DNA of 64,000 nt from Dulcicalothrix desertica PCC 7102 (GTDB taxonomy: Bacteria; Cyanobacteriota; Cyanobacteriia; Cyanobacteriales; Nostocaceae). Position numbers and translations under genes: made by a program. The notes beneath the pieces were generated by a model, which saw nothing but the letters and a program-made list of their open reading frames with translations, was not told the DNA's origin and searched no databases. The stretch is from the NCBI RefSeq assembly GCF_003991905.1, contig NZ_RSCL01000005.1, positions 1-64,000 of the forward strand. The letters run 5' to 3'. Of this stretch, positions 16,023-26,209 are shown one piece after another (positions within the stretch are counted from its first letter, which is position 1; each line of letters starts with the position of its first letter).

Positions 16023-17747
16023 ATGACAACACTTGTTCAAGTAAATCCTTCTTCTGTTTTTGTTGTTAGCGGTGGTGCTAAGGGTATTACTGCTAAATGT
16101 GTGATTAAGCTGGCACAACAGCATCGTTGTAAGTTTATTTTGTTGGGTCGGTCTGAGTTAATTGATAATGAACCTGATTTTGCTAAGGGTTGTTTTGATG
16201 AGGCTGTTTTGAAGAAGCGCATTATGGAGGATTTTATTGCCACTGGTGGTAAACCGACTCCGATGAGTATTCAAAAGTTATATAATCAGATTGCTTCGAG
16301 TCGCGAAATTAAGGAAACTTTAGTTGCTATTAAAGAAGCTGGTGGTAATGCTGAGTATTTAAGTGTGGATGTAACTGATGTTGCTGCTTTAAAAGCGAAA
16401 ATTCCGCAAGCAGCAGCTAGGGTTGGTGCTGTTACTGGTATTATTCACGGTGCAGGTAATTTGGCTGATAAATTAATTGAGAAAAAAACTAGCGAGGATT
16501 TTGAGAAGGTTTATACTGCTAAGGTTCAAGGTTTAGAAAATTTACTTAATAGTATTCCTGCGAGTCAGTTACAGCATTTGGTGTTGTTTTCGTCGGTGAC
16601 AGGTTTTTACGGAAACATCGGACAGTCTGATTACGCTATTGCAAATGAAATTCTCAATAAGTCTGCTCACTTAGTTAAGCAACAAAATCCTGAATGTCAT
16701 GTTGTCGCTATTAACTGGGGTGGTTGGGATAGCGGTATGGTGACACCGGAGTTAAAGAAAGAGTTTGCACGTCGAGGTATTGATATTATCCCTGTAGATG
16801 CAGGTACTCAAATGTTGGTTAATGAACTTAACCCCATTTATCACGATAGTACTCAGGTGGTTATTGGTAGTCCAATGATTTTACCTCCTATACCTCTTAG
16901 TACAGAGCTACGCAATTATAAAGTACGTCGTCGTCTGCTAGCTGAAGCGAACCCTTTTTTACTTGACCATACAATTTCTGGTAATTTAGTTTTACCTGCA
17001 ACTTGTGCTGTATCTTGGATTTCTAATGTTTGTAAAGAACTTTATCCAGGATATATATTTTTTAATGACTCTAATTTCAAGGTGCTAAAGGGTATTACTT
17101 TTAGCCCAGCTATGGCGCCCGAACATATTGTAGAATTAAAAGAAATTAGCAAGGTAGACGGACAAGAAGTTAATCTACAAGCCCAAATTGTCAGCGAACT
17201 CCCAAATGGTAAACTTAACTATCACTTTAGTGCAGCAATTAAGTTAGTTCGTGAACTTCCTCCTTGTCCTATCTATAATAACTTTAACTCTGAGGAAGAC
17301 AATATAATTACATTGCGTGGTAAACAATTTTACCAGCAAGACCCATCATCGTTATTTCATGGCGCCACTTTCCAAGAAATCCAACGTATACTAAATATCT
17401 CCCCTGAAAAAATTACCGCTGAATGTCTATGGAAACCTATTAGCAGCGAAGTTGCTGGTCAATTTCCAATTGATTGGCTTAATCCTTATGCAACTGACTT
17501 GAGTACACACCCCTTATGGATTTGGTTATATCACTACCATAATCAAATCTGTTTACCTGGTCAAATGGATAAATTTGAACAGTTTGCAGAAATTCCTGTT
17601 AATCAACTATATTATGTCTCCTGCGAAGTTAAGCAAAAAACAGCAACAGGAATAAGTGCTGATTTTATCATTCATGATGCTAATGGTAAAGTATTCCTGC
17701 GATTGCTAGGAACAAAAGGAATTATTTTGCCTAAATTGTTAGGATAA
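16023..17747 (+). CDS. hglD: HglD-like ketoreductase-dehydratase
   Basis: A 574-residue protein corresponding to the C-terminal part of PfaA. Residues 1-290 form the catalytic ketoreductase half: SVFVVSGGAKGIT NADPH loop, LLGRSEL, IHGAGNLADKLIEKKT, and SSVTGFYGNIGQSDYAIANEILN with the active-site Ser, Tyr and Asn. From about 300 a hot-dog dehydratase follows: NPFLLDHTISGNLVLPAT gives HxxxGxxxxP with His316. It should reduce the 3-keto group and dehydrate it during HGL chain growth, and partial use of these steps explains the hydroxyl groups of the final lipid. The structural half of the ketoreductase is at the end of HglE, so the two proteins must associate. The name is based on gene order and the ketoreductase content reported for HglD. 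Confidence 0.8.
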   Translation: MTTLVQVNPSSVFVVSGGAKGITAKCVIKLAQQHRCKFILLGRSELIDNEPDFAKGCFDEAVLKKRIMEDFIATGGKPTPMSIQKLYNQIASSREIKETLVAIKEAGGNAEYLSVDVTDVAALKAKIPQAAARVGAVTGIIHGAGNLADKLIEKKTSEDFEKVYTAKVQGLENLLNSIPASQLQHLVLFSSVTGFYGNIGQSDYAIANEILNKSAHLVKQQNPECHVVAINWGGWDSGMVTPELKKEFARRGIDIIPVDAGTQMLVNELNPIYHDSTQVVIGSPMILPPIPLSTELRNYKVRRRLLAEANPFLLDHTISGNLVLPATCAVSWISNVCKELYPGYIFFNDSNFKVLKGITFSPAMAPEHIVELKEISKVDGQEVNLQAQIVSELPNGKLNYHFSAAIKLVRELPPCPIYNNFNSEEDNIITLRGKQFYQQDPSSLFHGATFQEIQRILNISPEKITAECLWKPISSEVAGQFPIDWLNPYATDLSTHPLWIWLYHYHNQICLPGQMDKFEQFAEIPVNQLYYVSCEVKQKTATGISADFIIHDANGKVFLRLLGTKGIILPKLLG

Positions 17748-17828
17748 TCCCCCCAACCCCCCTTAATAAAGGGGGCTAAGAATTTGCTCTTGTTCCCCCC
17801 CTTATTAAGGGGGGGTTAGGGGGGGATC
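17747..17828. repeat. C-run/G-run inverted repeat
   Basis: CCCCCCAACCCCCCTTAATAAAGGGGG, an AT-rich spacer, then CCCCCCCTTATTAAGGGGG and GTTAGGGGGG. Nested palindromes centred on CTTAATAAAG and CTTATTAAG could form long hairpins between hglD and hglC. Confidence 0.75.
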
Positions 17829-17869
17829 AACTCATGTCATTTCACTTATTTTTAACAGAGCTATAAATC

Positions 17870-20800
17870 GTGGAAAAAATTGCTATTGTCGGATACTCTT
17901 GCCTATTTCCCGATGCCAAAAACCCTGATGAGTTTTGGCATAACTTAATCGAGCAAAAAGACTCTACTTCAACAATTACTGCTGAAGAAATTGGTGTAGA
18001 GCCAAGTGTATTTTATGACCCAGTAAAAGGTAATCCTGATAAATTTTACTCATTGCGAGGCGCCTTTATTCGTGATTTTAAGTTTGATAGCAAAGGTTAC
18101 AAACTTCCTCCAGCTTTTCTTGACAGTCTCGACAACACTTTTAAATGGTCGCTTTATGTTGCACAGCAAGCACTCCGAGATAGTGGTTATTTAAATAATT
18201 CTGAAATACTCGCAAAGTGCGGGGTCATATTAGGCACTCTTTCTTTACCTACGAAGTATTCCAATCGTTTGTTTGCTCCTATTTATAAGCAAATTTTGGC
18301 GCCTGCTGTTGGTGAGTTGCTAAAAACAGACTTTGATTTACCTTCACTTGGTAACGGTGGCGCCTCAACTCATAATGCCATGATATCGGGTTTGCCAGCG
18401 GCTGTGATCGCCCAAGCGCTATCTTTATCGAATATTCATATGAGTATAGACGCAGCTTGTTCTTCACCTTTATATTCGATACGGTTAGCATCGCATTATT
18501 TATGGACGCATAAAGCAGATATGATGCTGGCTGGTGGTATTAGCGCTGCTGACCCACTATTTATCAGGATGTTGTTTTCGACTATTCAAGGTTATCCCGA
18601 AAATAATGATAGTAGTCGTCCGCTTGATAAATCATCGCGCGGGTTGATAACTGCTGAAGGCTCTGGAATGTTTGTACTCAAACGTTATAGTGATGCTGTA
18701 AGAGATGGTGACAGAATTTATGCGGTTATTGCTGGAAATGGTTTATCTAACGATGGACGTGGTAAACACCTTTTAAGTCCAAATTCCAAAGGTCAAGTTT
18801 TAGCTTTCGAGCGCGCATATCGTGAAGCGAATTTAAGCCCACGCGATATTGATTATATGGAGTGTCATGCTACAGGTACTTTACTTGGTGACACTACAGA
18901 GTTTAATTCAGTTGAAACTTTTTTTGGCAAGCATCAAGCTTCACCGCTTGTAGGTTCGGTGAAAGCTAATATTGGACACCTTTTAACAGCAGCAGCAGCT
19001 CCTAGTTTGGCTAAGGTACTTTTGAGTATGTCCAAAGGTGTCATTCCTGCCACTATTAATGTTAAAGAACCGACGGGAACAGCAAATAACGTCATTTCTG
19101 CCAAAAATGTTGTTCGTAGTGCTACTAATTGGTCGAGTAAAGCAAATATTAAGCGTGCGGCAATTAGTGCATTTGGGTTTGGCGGTACAAATGCCCATAT
19201 CATTCTCGAACAAGGAATGACTACACATCCAACAAATTCTTCTGAACCACTTCCACTTACGAAGATGGCAATTGTGGGAATGGATGGAATTTTCGGTAAT
19301 TGTAACGGTTTAGATGCATTTGACCGCAGTATCTATGACTGTACTTCTCTGTTTGTTCCTTTGCCTGCATTGCGTTGGCATGGTATAGAACAGCAACATG
19401 ATTTGTTGTCTCAATACGGTCTACCTGATGGCAAAGCACCACAGGGAGCATATATTCAGAATTTTGATGTTGATACATTAGGGTATAAAATACCACCATT
19501 AGAATTAGCAAAATTGAATCCGCAGCAATTATTACTGTTGAAAGTCGCTGACCGGGCGTTACAAGATGCGAAAATCTCTGAAGGCGCCAATGTCGCGGTG
19601 TTAATTGCCACGGAAACCGAATATTCTGTGCATCAGTTGCAGCAAAGGTGGAATTTAGACTGGCAAGTTAAAGAAGGTTTAGAGAAGAGTGAAATTTGCT
19701 TACATAAAGATACAGTTAATGAGCTTGAAACAGTTGTTAAAGATGCAGTTCACCACAAAGTCGAAATCAGCGAGCATGTTAGTTACATATCTAACATCAT
19801 GGCAAGTCGAATTAGTGCGTTGTGGGATTTTACGGGCCCAACTTTTACTATAACTGCGGGTGAAAATTCCACGTTCAAAGTATTGGAGATTGCCCAGCAT
19901 TTATTAACAACTGGGGAAGTTGATGCAGTATTGGTAGGAGCAGTTGATTTAGCTGGTGGTTTAGAACATGTACTGTTACGCAACAAAATGGCGCCAATTA
20001 ACACTGGTATCAATACTCTCAGCTACGACCAAAAAGCCAACGGTTGGAATATTGGTGAAGGTGCAGGCGCCGTGGTACTAATGCGTCATGATAGTAAAGA
20101 AAAACATCGTACTTATGCAGTAATTGATGCAGTTAGTCTTTGCCAACAGCACACCACCACAACAGATATTTTAGACAAGCGTCTCACTACTCCGGATTCA
20201 GCACAAGTACACAAAGTCTCACAGCAAGCACTACAAATAGCTAACGTTCAACCAAACGAAGTTGAGTATGTAGAAGTTTACGGTAGTGGTGTAGCACAAG
20301 AAGACGAAGCAGAAATTGCCGGGTTACTACAAGCGTATCGTGGTAAGCATGGATTGAACTGTGCTTTGGGAAGCGTCAAATCGAATATTGGTCATACATT
20401 TGTAGCATCAGGAATTGCCAGCTTAATCAAAACAGCATTATGTCTATATCATAGATACATTCCTGGAACACCCAAATGGACGGGTGTAAAAAACCAAGCA
20501 GTATGGCAAGGAAGTCCTTTTTACGTAGCTCCCGAATCACGTCCTTGGTTTTTAAACTCATATGTCAAAAAGCGAGTTGCTGCCGTTAACAGTATTGGCA
20601 TAGATGGTACTTATGCTCACGTAATCTTATCTGAAGAACCCGAACAAGTAGAGCGTCCAAGTAAGTATTTAGAACAAACGCCATTTTACTTATTCCCAAT
20701 CGCAGGAAGCAATTCAAACGACTTACTTGAAAAACTCAATCATCTCCAAAACCAAATTGGCAATAATTCCATCAATCTTGCAAAACTAGCTAATCAAACT

Positions 20801-22534
20801 TTCACAACCTTTAAAACCAGTAACAACCCAGACTATACTCTCGCAATAGTTGGACGTAACCAAGTAGAAGTAAGCAAAGAAATAGACAACGCGCTCACAG
20901 GACTAAAAAAAGCATTTGAAACCGGGGAAGATTGGCAAACACCTCTAGGTAGTTATTTTACTCCGAAGCCACTCGGTAAACACGGTGAAGTAGCTTATAT
21001 TTACCCGGCTGCAATTAATTCCTACATTGGCATTAGTCGCAATTTATTCCGTTTGTTTCCGCATGTTCATGAAGACAAAGTAATCAAAAGTCTTTATAGT
21101 CTCGTAGCTGATATTGCTCAATTAGTCTTCCCACGTAGTCTCAACAAACTTACCACCCGTCAACTTGAAACCCTCGAAAAACAATATCTCGAAGACTCGC
21201 TTGCTATTTTCGAGACAGATATGGGGTTCGCGCGCTTAATGACAACAATTATGTGTGACGATTTCCAGGTCAAACCAAAGCATGTATTTGGTTATAGCTT
21301 GGGTGAAACAAGTATGATGTCATCTTCTGGAGTATGGAGTGACTTTAGCAAAGGTATCAACGCTTTTCACACTTCATCATTATTTAGTGATAGAGTATCA
21401 GGCGCCAAAAATGCCGTGCGTGAATATTGGGGAATGCCCACAGTACATCAATCAAACGATGATAGTTTTTGGAGTACTTACCTATTAATGGCAGACCCAA
21501 ATAAAGTGCGCGAATACCTCAAAAATGAACCGCGCGTTTATTTAACACAAATCAATACACCCGAAGAAGTTGTCATAGCAGGTGACACCCAAGCCATAGA
21601 ACGCACCATCAAAGCACTTGGTTGTAACGCATTTAAGGCGCCATTTAACCATGCCATTCACAACGAAGCAATGCGTTCGGAATATTCAGAAATCGTCAAA
21701 CTCAATACCTTACCAGCGCAACAATTACCAAATGTAAAATTCTATTCAAGTGCTAGCTACCAAGAAATAGCATTAAACACCGATACAATTGCTCAAAGTA
21801 TTGGCAAATGTTTATGCGAACCACTTGATTTTCCCCGTCTTGTTAACCAAGTCTATGATAACGGCGCCAAAATCTTCTTAGAAACAGGTTCAGGGAATGT
21901 ATGCTCACGCTGGATAGACAAGATATTAGAAAACAAACCGCACATCACCATTCCCTTAAACCGTCGAGGAGTAGACGACCACACCTCCATAGTTAGAGCA
22001 TTAGCAAAACTACTCTCCCATCAAGTCCAACTTAACCTCGAACCCCTCTACACCCAAGAAACCGCCAAAACCAATAAAGTCACCATGAAAACCGTCACCA
22101 CAGGTGGACAAAACATCATCGAAAAAATTCTTGACGCACAAAACCGTCAAAAATTCCAAAATTACCCCATCACTAACCAACCTCCAAAATTGCCTCAAAT
22201 AACACAAAAGGAATTCATAATGGAAAAGGTTACGAATAACAGTTTAAATTCGACCCCCGCAATAGAATTTGAAAAGTTATCTGAAGCAACCAAACAAGCT
22301 CCAGAACCATCTTATAACCAACCCATTACTATACAAAAATTAGAGCAAATAACACCTTGTTCTAACATTTCAACACAGCGCATGTCGCAGCACTTATCCA
22401 AGCTCAATACAAACAACTCTAGCATCAGTAAAAATCACGCAGCCTTCTTACAATCCAGACAACAATTTAGCAAGCAAATGAGCGAAATCATCGAATTACA
22501 AATTGCTTGCGCCCAAAATTTATTAAAAGAATAG
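17870..22534 (+). CDS. hglC: HglC-like synthase, KS-CLF-AT
   Basis: A 1554-residue PKS protein with a GTG start. Ketosynthase: residues 1-455 with Cys197 (DAACSSP), His333 (ECHATGT) and His370 (IGHLLTAA). A second ketosynthase fold (about 466-930) is a chain-length factor: the active Cys is replaced by Glu665 (TAGENSTF). An acyltransferase-like domain (about 1040-1420) has Ser1143 in GYSLGE rather than GHSLGE, and the usual GQGSQ loop is missing (YPAAINSYIG). The C-terminus is Gln/Asn-rich and ends in an HAAFLQSRQQFSKQM helix similar to the linker repeats of HglE. This resembles KS-CLF of PfaC joined to an AT, without the PfaC dehydratases. It likely controls chain length of the C26-C28-type HGL alcohol together with HglE, HglD and HglA. 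Confidence 0.83.
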   Translation: MEKIAIVGYSCLFPDAKNPDEFWHNLIEQKDSTSTITAEEIGVEPSVFYDPVKGNPDKFYSLRGAFIRDFKFDSKGYKLPPAFLDSLDNTFKWSLYVAQQALRDSGYLNNSEILAKCGVILGTLSLPTKYSNRLFAPIYKQILAPAVGELLKTDFDLPSLGNGGASTHNAMISGLPAAVIAQALSLSNIHMSIDAACSSPLYSIRLASHYLWTHKADMMLAGGISAADPLFIRMLFSTIQGYPENNDSSRPLDKSSRGLITAEGSGMFVLKRYSDAVRDGDRIYAVIAGNGLSNDGRGKHLLSPNSKGQVLAFERAYREANLSPRDIDYMECHATGTLLGDTTEFNSVETFFGKHQASPLVGSVKANIGHLLTAAAAPSLAKVLLSMSKGVIPATINVKEPTGTANNVISAKNVVRSATNWSSKANIKRAAISAFGFGGTNAHIILEQGMTTHPTNSSEPLPLTKMAIVGMDGIFGNCNGLDAFDRSIYDCTSLFVPLPALRWHGIEQQHDLLSQYGLPDGKAPQGAYIQNFDVDTLGYKIPPLELAKLNPQQLLLLKVADRALQDAKISEGANVAVLIATETEYSVHQLQQRWNLDWQVKEGLEKSEICLHKDTVNELETVVKDAVHHKVEISEHVSYISNIMASRISALWDFTGPTFTITAGENSTFKVLEIAQHLLTTGEVDAVLVGAVDLAGGLEHVLLRNKMAPINTGINTLSYDQKANGWNIGEGAGAVVLMRHDSKEKHRTYAVIDAVSLCQQHTTTTDILDKRLTTPDSAQVHKVSQQALQIANVQPNEVEYVEVYGSGVAQEDEAEIAGLLQAYRGKHGLNCALGSVKSNIGHTFVASGIASLIKTALCLYHRYIPGTPKWTGVKNQAVWQGSPFYVAPESRPWFLNSYVKKRVAAVNSIGIDGTYAHVILSEEPEQVERPSKYLEQTPFYLFPIAGSNSNDLLEKLNHLQNQIGNNSINLAKLANQTFTTFKTSNNPDYTLAIVGRNQVEVSKEIDNALTGLKKAFETGEDWQTPLGSYFTPKPLGKHGEVAYIYPAAINSYIGISRNLFRLFPHVHEDKVIKSLYSLVADIAQLVFPRSLNKLTTRQLETLEKQYLEDSLAIFETDMGFARLMTTIMCDDFQVKPKHVFGYSLGETSMMSSSGVWSDFSKGINAFHTSSLFSDRVSGAKNAVREYWGMPTVHQSNDDSFWSTYLLMADPNKVREYLKNEPRVYLTQINTPEEVVIAGDTQAIERTIKALGCNAFKAPFNHAIHNEAMRSEYSEIVKLNTLPAQQLPNVKFYSSASYQEIALNTDTIAQSIGKCLCEPLDFPRLVNQVYDNGAKIFLETGSGNVCSRWIDKILENKPHITIPLNRRGVDDHTSIVRALAKLLSHQVQLNLEPLYTQETAKTNKVTMKTVTTGGQNIIEKILDAQNRQKFQNYPITNQPPKLPQITQKEFIMEKVTNNSLNSTPAIEFEKLSEATKQAPEPSYNQPITIQKLEQITPCSNISTQRMSQHLSKLNTNNSSISKNHAAFLQSRQQFSKQMSEIIELQIACAQNLLKE

Positions 22535-22536
22535 TA

Positions 22537-22609
22537 ATGAGTGCTGAGTGCTGAGTGTTACCTCTAACTCTTAACTCCTAATTTCTAACTCAGCACTCAG
22601 CACTTTTAC
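22537..22609. repeat. AGTGCTGAGTGCTGAGTG inverted repeat with heptamers
   Basis: AGTGCTGAGTGCTGAGTG is mirrored by ACTCAGCACTCAGCACT, with CTCTAACTCTTAACTCCTAA heptamers in the loop. A related but shorter AGTGCTTTCTACTCAGCACT lies at about 3530-3557. It forms a possible hairpin between hglC and hglA. Confidence 0.75.
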
Positions 22610-22653
22610 TCATCCCTCTGCGTTAATTTGAATACCTCAAAGGAATACATTAC

Positions 22654-24318
22654 GTGAAAACTGTAGATACAGTCACAAATTTACACGATAACGGCTTAAA
22701 CTTTCACGCCTTTTCCTTTTATCAAAACCAAACATGGAAAGGTTCACTTTCGTGCGTATCGTTCGACCCTCAAAGCATTAGAAATAAACTCTTAAGCTTA
22801 AATCAACCTTGTTATATTATTAGGCATGAGGGGAAAATAGGCGTTACAAATGATGGCTACACCTACGCCACAGACAACACTGATAAATCAGTAGAATTAC
22901 TTGCAGTAGTGGCGCCTACTACCACATCAAACCTAGGAGACCCCAACTTTCTATCATTTCACGGTGTCAAATATGCTTATAGCACTGGTGCAATGGCAGG
23001 TGGTATTGCATCAGAAGAAATGATAATAGCATTAGGTAAAGCCAAAATACTTGCCTCATTCGGCGCCGGAGGTTTAACTCCCGACCGACTAGAAGCAGCT
23101 ATTAACACCATTCAAACCGCATTACCGAATGGGCCCTACGCATTTAATTTAATTCATAGTCCTAACGAACCTTCAATTGAACGTCGCGCTGTAGAGTTAT
23201 ACCTCAAATACGGTGTACGCACTATTGAAGCTTCAGCATTTCTAGATTTAACTCCTAATATAGTTCATTACCGTGCAGCCGGATTAGGATTAAATACTAA
23301 TAACGAAATTGAAATCAAAAACAAAATTATAGCGAAAGTTTCACGTCGAGAAGTAGCAAGCAAATTTTTGCAACCTGCACCTCAACGTATACTCAAACAG
23401 CTTGTAGAACAAGGTTTAATCACCGAACATCAAGCATTACTAGCAGAAAAAGTACCTGTTGCAGATGACATTACCGTCGAAGCAGACTCAGGTGGTCATA
23501 CAGATAATAGACCATTAGTGTGTTTATTGCCTTCAATGATAGCTTTACGTGATGAAATTCAAGCGCAGTATAATTATAAACAACCAATTCGTATTGGAGT
23601 AGCTGGTGGAATTGCCAATCCCCAATCAGCACTAGCAGGTTTTATGATGGGCGCCGCTTACATCGTCACAGGTTCCATCAATCAATCGTGCGTAGAATCA
23701 GGTAGTTGTGAGTATACAAAAAAACTACTTGCACAAGCAGAAATGGCAGACGTAATGATGGCGCCAGCAGCAGACATGTTTGAAATGGGCGTCAAACTAC
23801 AAGTACTCAAACGCGGCACAATGTTTCCCATGCGCGCGCAAAAGCTTTATGAACTATATAGAGCTTATAACTCAATCGAAGAAATTCCCCTTGCCGAACG
23901 TGAAAAACTGGAAAAGCAAGTCTTCCGCAAAAGTATTGCCGAAGTTTGGGAAGGAACAGTTACATACTTAACACAACGCAACCCTGAGAAACTAGCCAAA
24001 GCAGTAAACAATCCCAAATTCAAAATGGCATTGATATTCCGTTGGTACTTAGGGTTATCTTCACGCTGGTCAAACTCAGGAGAAAAAGGACGCGAAGCAG
24101 ACTATCAAATTTGGTGTGGGCCAGCAATGGGTGGTTTTAACGACTGGGTAAGAGGTTCATACTTAGAAGAAGTCAAAAACCGCCATGTAGTAGATATAGC
24201 CAACCATATCATGATCGGAGCAGGCTACTTATACCGTATCCAAAGCCTAAAACTACAAGGTCTACAACTCCACGACTCCTACACTCAATACTATCCAGTC
24301 AACTCAACTTTAAATTAA
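22654..24318 (+). CDS. hglA: PfaD-like flavin enoyl reductase (HglA)
   Basis: A 554-residue PfaD-type protein with a GTG start. The barrel is of the FMN-dependent nitronate monooxygenase/enoyl reductase family: MAGGIASEEMIIALGKAKILASFGAGGL, then PYAFNLIHSPNEPSIERRAVELYLKYG, then the phosphate-binding IRIGVAGGIANPQSALAGFMMGAAYIVTGSINQ. The C-terminal GREADYQIWCGPAMGGFNDWVRGSYLE is typical of PfaD. It should reduce enoyl-thioesters on the HglE carrier domains to give the saturated chain. It lies between hglC and hglB in the same orientation. The symbol follows Anabaena gene order (hglE-F-G-D-C-A-B as I remember it), so the function is firmer than the name. Confidence 0.8.
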   Translation: MKTVDTVTNLHDNGLNFHAFSFYQNQTWKGSLSCVSFDPQSIRNKLLSLNQPCYIIRHEGKIGVTNDGYTYATDNTDKSVELLAVVAPTTTSNLGDPNFLSFHGVKYAYSTGAMAGGIASEEMIIALGKAKILASFGAGGLTPDRLEAAINTIQTALPNGPYAFNLIHSPNEPSIERRAVELYLKYGVRTIEASAFLDLTPNIVHYRAAGLGLNTNNEIEIKNKIIAKVSRREVASKFLQPAPQRILKQLVEQGLITEHQALLAEKVPVADDITVEADSGGHTDNRPLVCLLPSMIALRDEIQAQYNYKQPIRIGVAGGIANPQSALAGFMMGAAYIVTGSINQSCVESGSCEYTKKLLAQAEMADVMMAPAADMFEMGVKLQVLKRGTMFPMRAQKLYELYRAYNSIEEIPLAEREKLEKQVFRKSIAEVWEGTVTYLTQRNPEKLAKAVNNPKFKMALIFRWYLGLSSRWSNSGEKGREADYQIWCGPAMGGFNDWVRGSYLEEVKNRHVVDIANHIMIGAGYLYRIQSLKLQGLQLHDSYTQYYPVNSTLN

Positions 24319-24327
24319 ATATCCCTG

Positions 24328-24356
24328 TACAGACGCGAGGAACATCGCGTCTGTAC
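24328..24356. repeat. ACAGACGCGA hairpin repeat
   Basis: GTACAGACGCGAGGAACATCGCGTCTGTACC-type near-perfect hairpin between hglA and hglB, related to the copies at 15408-15442 and 39925-39953. Confidence 0.75.
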
Positions 24357-24386
24357 CAAAAAAACATTTTAAACAGAGGCAAATAA

Positions 24387-25889
24387 ATGGTTACTCCCAA
24401 CAAGTTGTTTACCGCAGAAGGTATTCAAGAATGGATGGTGTCAAAACTCGCTGAATTGCTATCAGTGGCGCCAAATACAATTGATGTACAGCTACCTTTA
24501 GAAAATTATGGTTTAGACTCATCCCGCGCGATGATATTAGTTACACAAGCACAAGAAGTGTTTGGTGTAGAAATATCACCCGTATTATTATGGCACTACC
24601 CAACAATTGAAGCCTTAGCAGAACGTTTAGCCGAAGATTGCCAAGAAAATACTGAAGATTCAAGTAGTGCAACACAAAGCGTAACTGTAGATTTACAAGC
24701 AGAAGTAGTACTAGACCCACGTATTTACCCAGCTTCACCTTACATTAGTGATTTTATATCCTACCCAGACAACGTATTTTTAACAGGTGGTACTGGCTTT
24801 TTAGGCGCCTTTTTAATTTATGAATTATTAACACAAACAGATGCTGACGTTTACTGCTTAGTGCGTGCTGCGGATGAATCAGCAGGAAAGAATAAACTCA
24901 AGCAAAATTTACAAAAATATGCAATCTGGTCTTCGGACTTTGATAGCAGAATCACACCCATTCTAGGAGACTTATCACAACCGCTACTAGGAATTAGCCG
25001 AGAAGGGTTTGAAATGCTCGCGGCAAACATGGATGCCGTATACCATAGTGCAGCAACACTCAATTATGTATATCCATATTCAGCGCTAAAAACAGCCAAC
25101 GTCCTCGGTACTCAAGAAGTAATACGCTTGGCAAGCACAATAAAAACGAAACCACTGCACTATGTTTCAAGTGTTGCTGTGTTTGAGTCTCCCTTCTACG
25201 CTGGTAAAGTCGTCAAAGAAGACGATGAATTTAACGAATATTCAGGTATTTTCCTTGGGTACTCACAAACTAAATGGGTAGCAGAAAAACTCGTCAAAGT
25301 CGCGCGTGACCGTGGACTTCCCGTTACTATCCATCGTCCCCCATTAATTGCCGGACATAGCCAAACAGGTGTCGGTAATATAGATGATTTCATTAATTTA
25401 ATGGCAAAAGGTTGTATCCAAATGGGGTGCTTCCCCGATGTCGATTACATGATGGATATGTCCCCAGTAGACTATGTAAGTAAAGCTATCGTCTATCTCT
25501 CATTACAAAAAGAATCATTAGGCAAAGCATTTAACTTACAGCATCCAGAACCAGCGCCGTTAAAAGACCTGGTAAACTGGATTAGCCAATTTGGTATCCC
25601 CATCAAATTCGTTCCCTACCAAGAATGGCAAAACCAACTATTAAATATAACTTCTCCCGACAACCCCCTATACACACTCCGACCATTTCTACTTGAGCGT
25701 TGGTCAGAAAAACAACTCACCATCCCCGATTTATACCTAAAATCAAATCGACCAATAATTAGCTGTGAAGCAACACAAAAAGCGCTTGCTGACAGTTCCA
25801 TAACTTGCGCGCCAGTTGATTCAAGATTATTCATGACTTACGCTAGTTATCTAATTCAATCTGGTTTCTTAAAGATGCCCCAAATTTAA
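24387..25889 (+). CDS. hglB: HetM/HglB, acyl carrier - thioester reductase
   Basis: A 500-residue protein also known as HetM. An acyl carrier domain (residues 10-85) has Ser45 in [10 protein letters not shown]. An NADPH-dependent thioester reductase follows: [18 protein letters not shown] (about 130), [31 protein letters not shown], and the Tyr292-x3-Lys296 pair in [10 protein letters not shown]. It should take the finished polyketide chain from the synthase and release it as an aldehyde or, after a second reduction, as the fatty alcohol that is later glycosylated. It is the last gene of the hgl plus-strand run. In Anabaena hetN follows directly; here it does not. Confidence 0.9.
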   Translation: MVTPNKLFTAEGIQEWMVSKLAELLSVAPNTIDVQLPLENYGLDSSRAMILVTQAQEVFGVEISPVLLWHYPTIEALAERLAEDCQENTEDSSSATQSVTVDLQAEVVLDPRIYPASPYISDFISYPDNVFLTGGTGFLGAFLIYELLTQTDADVYCLVRAADESAGKNKLKQNLQKYAIWSSDFDSRITPILGDLSQPLLGISREGFEMLAANMDAVYHSAATLNYVYPYSALKTANVLGTQEVIRLASTIKTKPLHYVSSVAVFESPFYAGKVVKEDDEFNEYSGIFLGYSQTKWVAEKLVKVARDRGLPVTIHRPPLIAGHSQTGVGNIDDFINLMAKGCIQMGCFPDVDYMMDMSPVDYVSKAIVYLSLQKESLGKAFNLQHPEPAPLKDLVNWISQFGIPIKFVPYQEWQNQLLNITSPDNPLYTLRPFLLERWSEKQLTIPDLYLKSNRPIISCEATQKALADSSITCAPVDSRLFMTYASYLIQSGFLKMPQI

Positions 25890-26209
25890 GGCGCCTCTAG
25901 TAGGCACACGCACGAAACGCACAAACACACGCGCGTAGAGACGTTACATGTAAAGTCTCTACGTGCATTAATATATATACTGCGAATGGGTAAAATTGGT
26001 ACTTCTGTCATGCGCTCGGTACGAAGGACGCAGTTTTCCCGGAGGGTAGCATCTTCAAGATTTTCACGAAATTTCAAAGTAAACTTGTAAGCCGTTTTGA
26101 CTATAACGTCAGTCTGTATTGAACAGTTATATAAAAAATAATTTAAAAAAAATTAAGTATATACGCGGTTAGTCGTATATAAAATCACTTATAAAATTAA
26201 GATGAATAA
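25890..26209. other. Intergenic region after hglB, with a TAGAGACG hairpin
   Basis: About 320 bp. It holds the palindromic repeat GTAGAGACGTTACATGTA(A) at 25935-25962, which may serve as the hgl operon terminator (its relative is at 37535-37562), and AT-rich DNA before the DUF4058 remnant. No intact gene and no hetN-like sequence is visible. Confidence 0.6.

Noticed and set aside
17747-17828. Transposon end or origin suggested by long C and G runs
   Set aside because: No transposase, target duplication or DnaA boxes; it fits a dispersed intergenic hairpin repeat.
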